Positions 7,414 to 8,888 of a stretch of DNA of 8,888 nucleotides are shown here, piece after piece (position 1 is the stretch's first letter; every line of letters begins with the position of its first letter). Source of the DNA: Acholeplasmataceae bacterium (lineage in GTDB: Bacteria; Bacillota_I; Bacilli_A; Acholeplasmatales; Acholeplasmataceae); NCBI GenBank assembly GCA_023230825.1, contig JALNWO010000066.1, positions 1-8,888 on the forward strand, given 5' to 3'. The notes under the pieces were generated by a model. The model was given only the letters and a program-made list of their open reading frames with translations. It did no database searches and had not been told where the DNA came from. A program made the position numbers and the translations under genes.

Positions 7414-7422
7414 ATTATATCA
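7414..7422 (-). promoter_or_regulatory. Extended -10 promoter of the membrane protein-tkt-mnmG-rsmG-parAB operon
   Basis: The minus strand reads TGATATAAT, a perfect TATAAT (7419-7414) preceded by the extended -10 TG (7422-7421). No good -35 lies 16-18 bases upstream; a TTGAGA occurs 24 bases upstream, too far. The predicted start near 7407 leaves a leader of only about 15 bases, containing the GGAGGT at 7404-7399. It lies just downstream of the SRP RNA end, so the operon is probably independently started here. Confidence 0.7.
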
Positions 7423-7465
7423 TTTTGAAGGATAATTCTCTGTTCTCAATGACATTTTTTAAAAA

Positions 7466-7573
7466 ATCCCCATCAAGCATCACCACCCACATAGTAAGCA
7501 AGCTTATGGCTGCTTCGATCAAGACCTGACCAGGTTCACAGGTTACTATTGAATGGTGATGCTTGATAGGGAC
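7466..7573 (-). ncRNA. ffs: Signal recognition particle RNA, small bacterial type (4.5S/scRNA)
   Basis: The RNA scaffold that binds Ffh and FtsY for co-translational targeting of membrane proteins. The minus strand has the family core CCTGGTCAGGTC and GAAGCAGCC, the two sides of the Ffh-binding helix 8 with its symmetric internal loop. The ends form an 18-pair stem (7572-7555 with 7484-7467, one G-U), immediately followed by six T (7466-7461), which can serve as its terminator. About 108 bases, with no Alu-type domain, unlike the long Bacillus RNA. The apical loop is UUGAUC (7522-7517) rather than the usual C-GGAA-G. It starts at the tadA stop codon, and tadA-ffs is a known order in Bacillus. 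I saw no clear promoter in the tadA 3' end, so it may be processed from a tadA transcript. Confidence 0.92.
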
Positions 7574-8079
7574 TATTTTTTCGGTTTTCTCAATTGTTTG
7601 AAAAAAGATTTTAAAAGTTTTTCACTTTCATTTTCTAATAAAAATTCTTGGAATTCCACGTGATGATTAAAGGGAAGACTAAAGAGTTGTGTGAGGCTTG
7701 ATACAACACCTGATTTAGGATCTCTTACCCCATAATATACTTTCCCAATTCGTGCTTGAATCATTGCCCCGGCACACATTGGACACGGCTCCATTGTAAC
7801 ATAAACCGAACAATTATCCAAGCGCCATGACCCTTTTTTCTTTGCTGCTTTCATCATAGCTAAAAATTCAGCATGCCCATGAATCCATTGTTTCTGTTCA
7901 CGACGATTATGTGCTCTAGCAATTATTTTATCGTCACAGACGACAACGGCTCCGACAGGAACTTCAGCTTTCTCAAAAGCTTTTTCAGCTTCCCTTAGAG
8001 CGGCCTTCATAAATTTAATCTTTTTTGGGTTTTCCTGGTACTTCATGGTAATGTCTTGATCTTGGTTCATATGATTCAT
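7573..8079 (-). CDS. tadA: tRNA-specific adenosine deaminase TadA
   Basis: A zinc-dependent deaminase that converts A34 of tRNA-Arg(ACG) to inosine, allowing one tRNA to read several CGN codons. Visible: EVPVGAVVV (residues 39-47), the zinc/catalytic HAE (H69, E71), and PCPMCAG (98-104) with C99 and C102, all in the order of the cytidine/deoxycytidylate deaminase fold; the C terminus FFKQLRK matches the family. The start is uncertain. From ATG 8079 (168 residues), GGAG lies only 3 bases upstream and the gene overlaps tdk by 65 bases. That GGAG encodes conserved tdk residues (VGA) and may be coincidental. ATG 8070, 8046 (157 residues) and 8010 (145 residues, no overlap) are alternatives; homology begins around residue 22, favouring 8046 or longer. 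Confidence 0.94.
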   Translation of the reverse strand: MNHMNQDQDITMKYQENPKKIKFMKAALREAEKAFEKAEVPVGAVVVCDDKIIARAHNRREQKQWIHGHAEFLAMMKAAKKKGSWRLDNCSVYVTMEPCPMCAGAMIQARIGKVYYGVRDPKSGVVSSLTQLFSLPFNHHVEFQEFLLENESEKLLKSFFKQLRKPKK

Positions 8080-8605
8080 TTGCTCCTACTAAAATCAAAG
8101 GATCAGAGTAATTTGCTGGTTTCCCATCAATAATCCGTTGTGTCCTCGTTGCCGGCAAACCACTTTTCACACAAATGGCAGTTAATTTTGTTACAAACTC
8201 TGCGCGCGCTAACAAATCAGGCATCGGCCCAAATGGTTCACCACGGAAATTTCTATCTAAGCCGCCAACAATCACTCGAATACCCCGATCAGCCAATCCT
8301 TCGGCGATTTCAACTACACCTAAATCAAAAAATTGGACTTCATCAATAACGACAGCATCTGTTTCATCTGTCACATAATTTAAAATTTCTGCGCTGTTTT
8401 CAATAATAATCGATGGTTTTTTACTTAAATTGTGCGAAACAATTTCATTGACAACATATCTCGTATCAATTTTAGGTTTAAAAACTAAAACACTTTGTTT
8501 AGCATATTCTAACCGCTTAATGCGACGAATAAGTTCTTCAGTTTTTCCAGCAAACATCGGTCCGCACACAACTTCAATGAAGCCGTTTTTATACGTATGA
8601 TACAT
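8015..8605 (-). CDS. tdk: Thymidine kinase, type II (TK1-like)
   Basis: Phosphorylates thymidine to dTMP with ATP, the salvage route for dTTP. The 196 residues match the family length. Visible: Walker A GPMFAGKT (15-22), the FKPKIDTRY segment (42-50), DEVQFF (88-93), GLDRNFRGEPF (115-125), the lasso region with TRTQRIIDGKPANY, and the end VGANESYEPRSRHYHEVPGK. In relatives such as the Bacillus enzyme four zinc ligands sit at C145, C148, C183 and H186. Here only C145 remains, the others being S148, S183 and Y186, so the structural zinc site appears lost. The start has GAGGGAGAG 4 bases upstream. It follows the rpmE terminator, and no convincing promoter was found in the 50-base gap. Its 3' end overlaps the likely tadA start. 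Confidence 0.96.
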   Translation of the reverse strand: MYHTYKNGFIEVVCGPMFAGKTEELIRRIKRLEYAKQSVLVFKPKIDTRYVVNEIVSHNLSKKPSIIIENSAEILNYVTDETDAVVIDEVQFFDLGVVEIAEGLADRGIRVIVGGLDRNFRGEPFGPMPDLLARAEFVTKLTAICVKSGLPATRTQRIIDGKPANYSDPLILVGANESYEPRSRHYHEVPGKPKKD

Positions 8606-8633
8606 AGACTCTCCCTCTTACTCTTATAATTTA

Positions 8634-8659
8634 ACAAAAAACGTGATAGAAATCACGTT
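8634..8659 (-). terminator. Intrinsic terminator after rpmE
   Basis: Minus strand: AACGTGAT (8659-8652), loop TTCT, ATCACGTT (8647-8640), then a T-run. The perfect 8-pair stem overlaps the rpmE stop codon, so rpmE transcription should end here, with tdk needing its own promoter or read-through. Confidence 0.8.
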
Positions 8660-8888
8660 ATTCGTTATCTTGCACTTGTTCTGCTTCTGGTTCTTGTGCT
8701 TCCGGTTCGAGTTGAGCTTTGTTATCTTCAGGTTTGTCTCTGCCGATACCGTATCTTCTGTTAAATTTCTCAACACGTCCTGCAACTTGAATAAATGATT
8801 GCTGACCAGTATAAAATGGATGACAATTTGAGCATGTATCCAACTTAAATTCTTTAGCGGTTGTTCCAATTTCATGTTCGTAACCACA
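8658..8888 (-). CDS. rpmE: 50S ribosomal protein L31 (5' end beyond the right edge)
   Basis: A small protein of the large ribosomal subunit, at the bridge to the 30S head. The last 76 residues are visible; roughly the first 15 are outside the window. CGYEHEIG and the block DTCSNCHPFYTGQQSF (17-32 of the visible part), then AGRVEKFNRRYGI, are typical of L31. The first visible residue is a cysteine that would complete the zinc site with the CxxC (C19, C22), so this is the zinc-binding (C+) form rather than the zinc-free paralogue. After YGI, where Bacillus L31 ends within a few residues, there is a 28-residue tail rich in E, Q, D and P, including EPEAQEPEAE. It ends in the hairpin of an intrinsic terminator. 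Confidence 0.95.
   Translation of the reverse strand, partial: CGYEHEIGTTAKEFKLDTCSNCHPFYTGQQSFIQVAGRVEKFNRRYGIGRDKPEDNKAQLEPEAQEPEAEQVQDNE

Noticed and set aside
8606..8640. Promoter for tdk (TATAAG-like sequence)
   Set aside because: The hexamer is weak and no -35 lies at suitable spacing, so I could not support a promoter call.

Overview
This is a low-GC bacterial chromosome segment with only housekeeping genes, and every gene lies on the minus strand. The best fit is the Acholeplasma/Izemoplasma side of the Mollicutes, or a close low-GC Firmicute. The 16S rRNA 5' end is Firmicutes/Mollicutes-like, base composition is strongly AT-rich, and the SRP RNA is the short type (about 108 nt, no Alu domain) rather than the long Bacillus type. 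ParB ends on TGA and tryptophans are TGG, so the standard stop code is used; this excludes Mycoplasma/Spiroplasma-type code 4. The exact genus is inference.

In transcription order (right to left): the window opens inside rpmE (ribosomal protein L31, 5' end cut off), which ends in an intrinsic terminator. Next come tdk (thymidine kinase), tadA (tRNA adenosine deaminase) and the SRP RNA gene ffs, tightly packed. The tadA-ffs order is the one known from Bacillus, but dnaX does not follow here.

An extended -10 promoter then starts a compact seven-gene set: a two-TM protein of unknown function, tkt (transketolase), mnmG, rsmG, parA, parB and a DUF951 protein. Neighbouring genes overlap by 4-20 bases or are 11 bases apart, so one transcript with translational coupling is likely. 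mnmG-rsmG-parA-parB is the classic origin-proximal order; tkt and the membrane gene sit where mnmE would often be. The set links central carbon metabolism, tRNA wobble modification, 16S rRNA methylation and chromosome partitioning.

After DUF951 comes a tRNA-Tyr gene with its own promoter. A strong rRNA promoter, a leader with a hairpin and a boxA-like motif, and the first ~59 bases of a 16S rRNA gene follow at the left edge.

I found no mobile element, CRISPR array, defence system, riboswitch or undescribed multi-gene system. The points worth a second look are residue-level or RNA-level oddities: a thymidine kinase that has lost three of four zinc ligands, an SRP RNA without the GGAA tetraloop, a ParA lacking a conserved DNA-binding arginine, an unrecognised membrane protein heading the operon, and a matching 11-base -10 block in the tRNA-Tyr and rRNA promoters.
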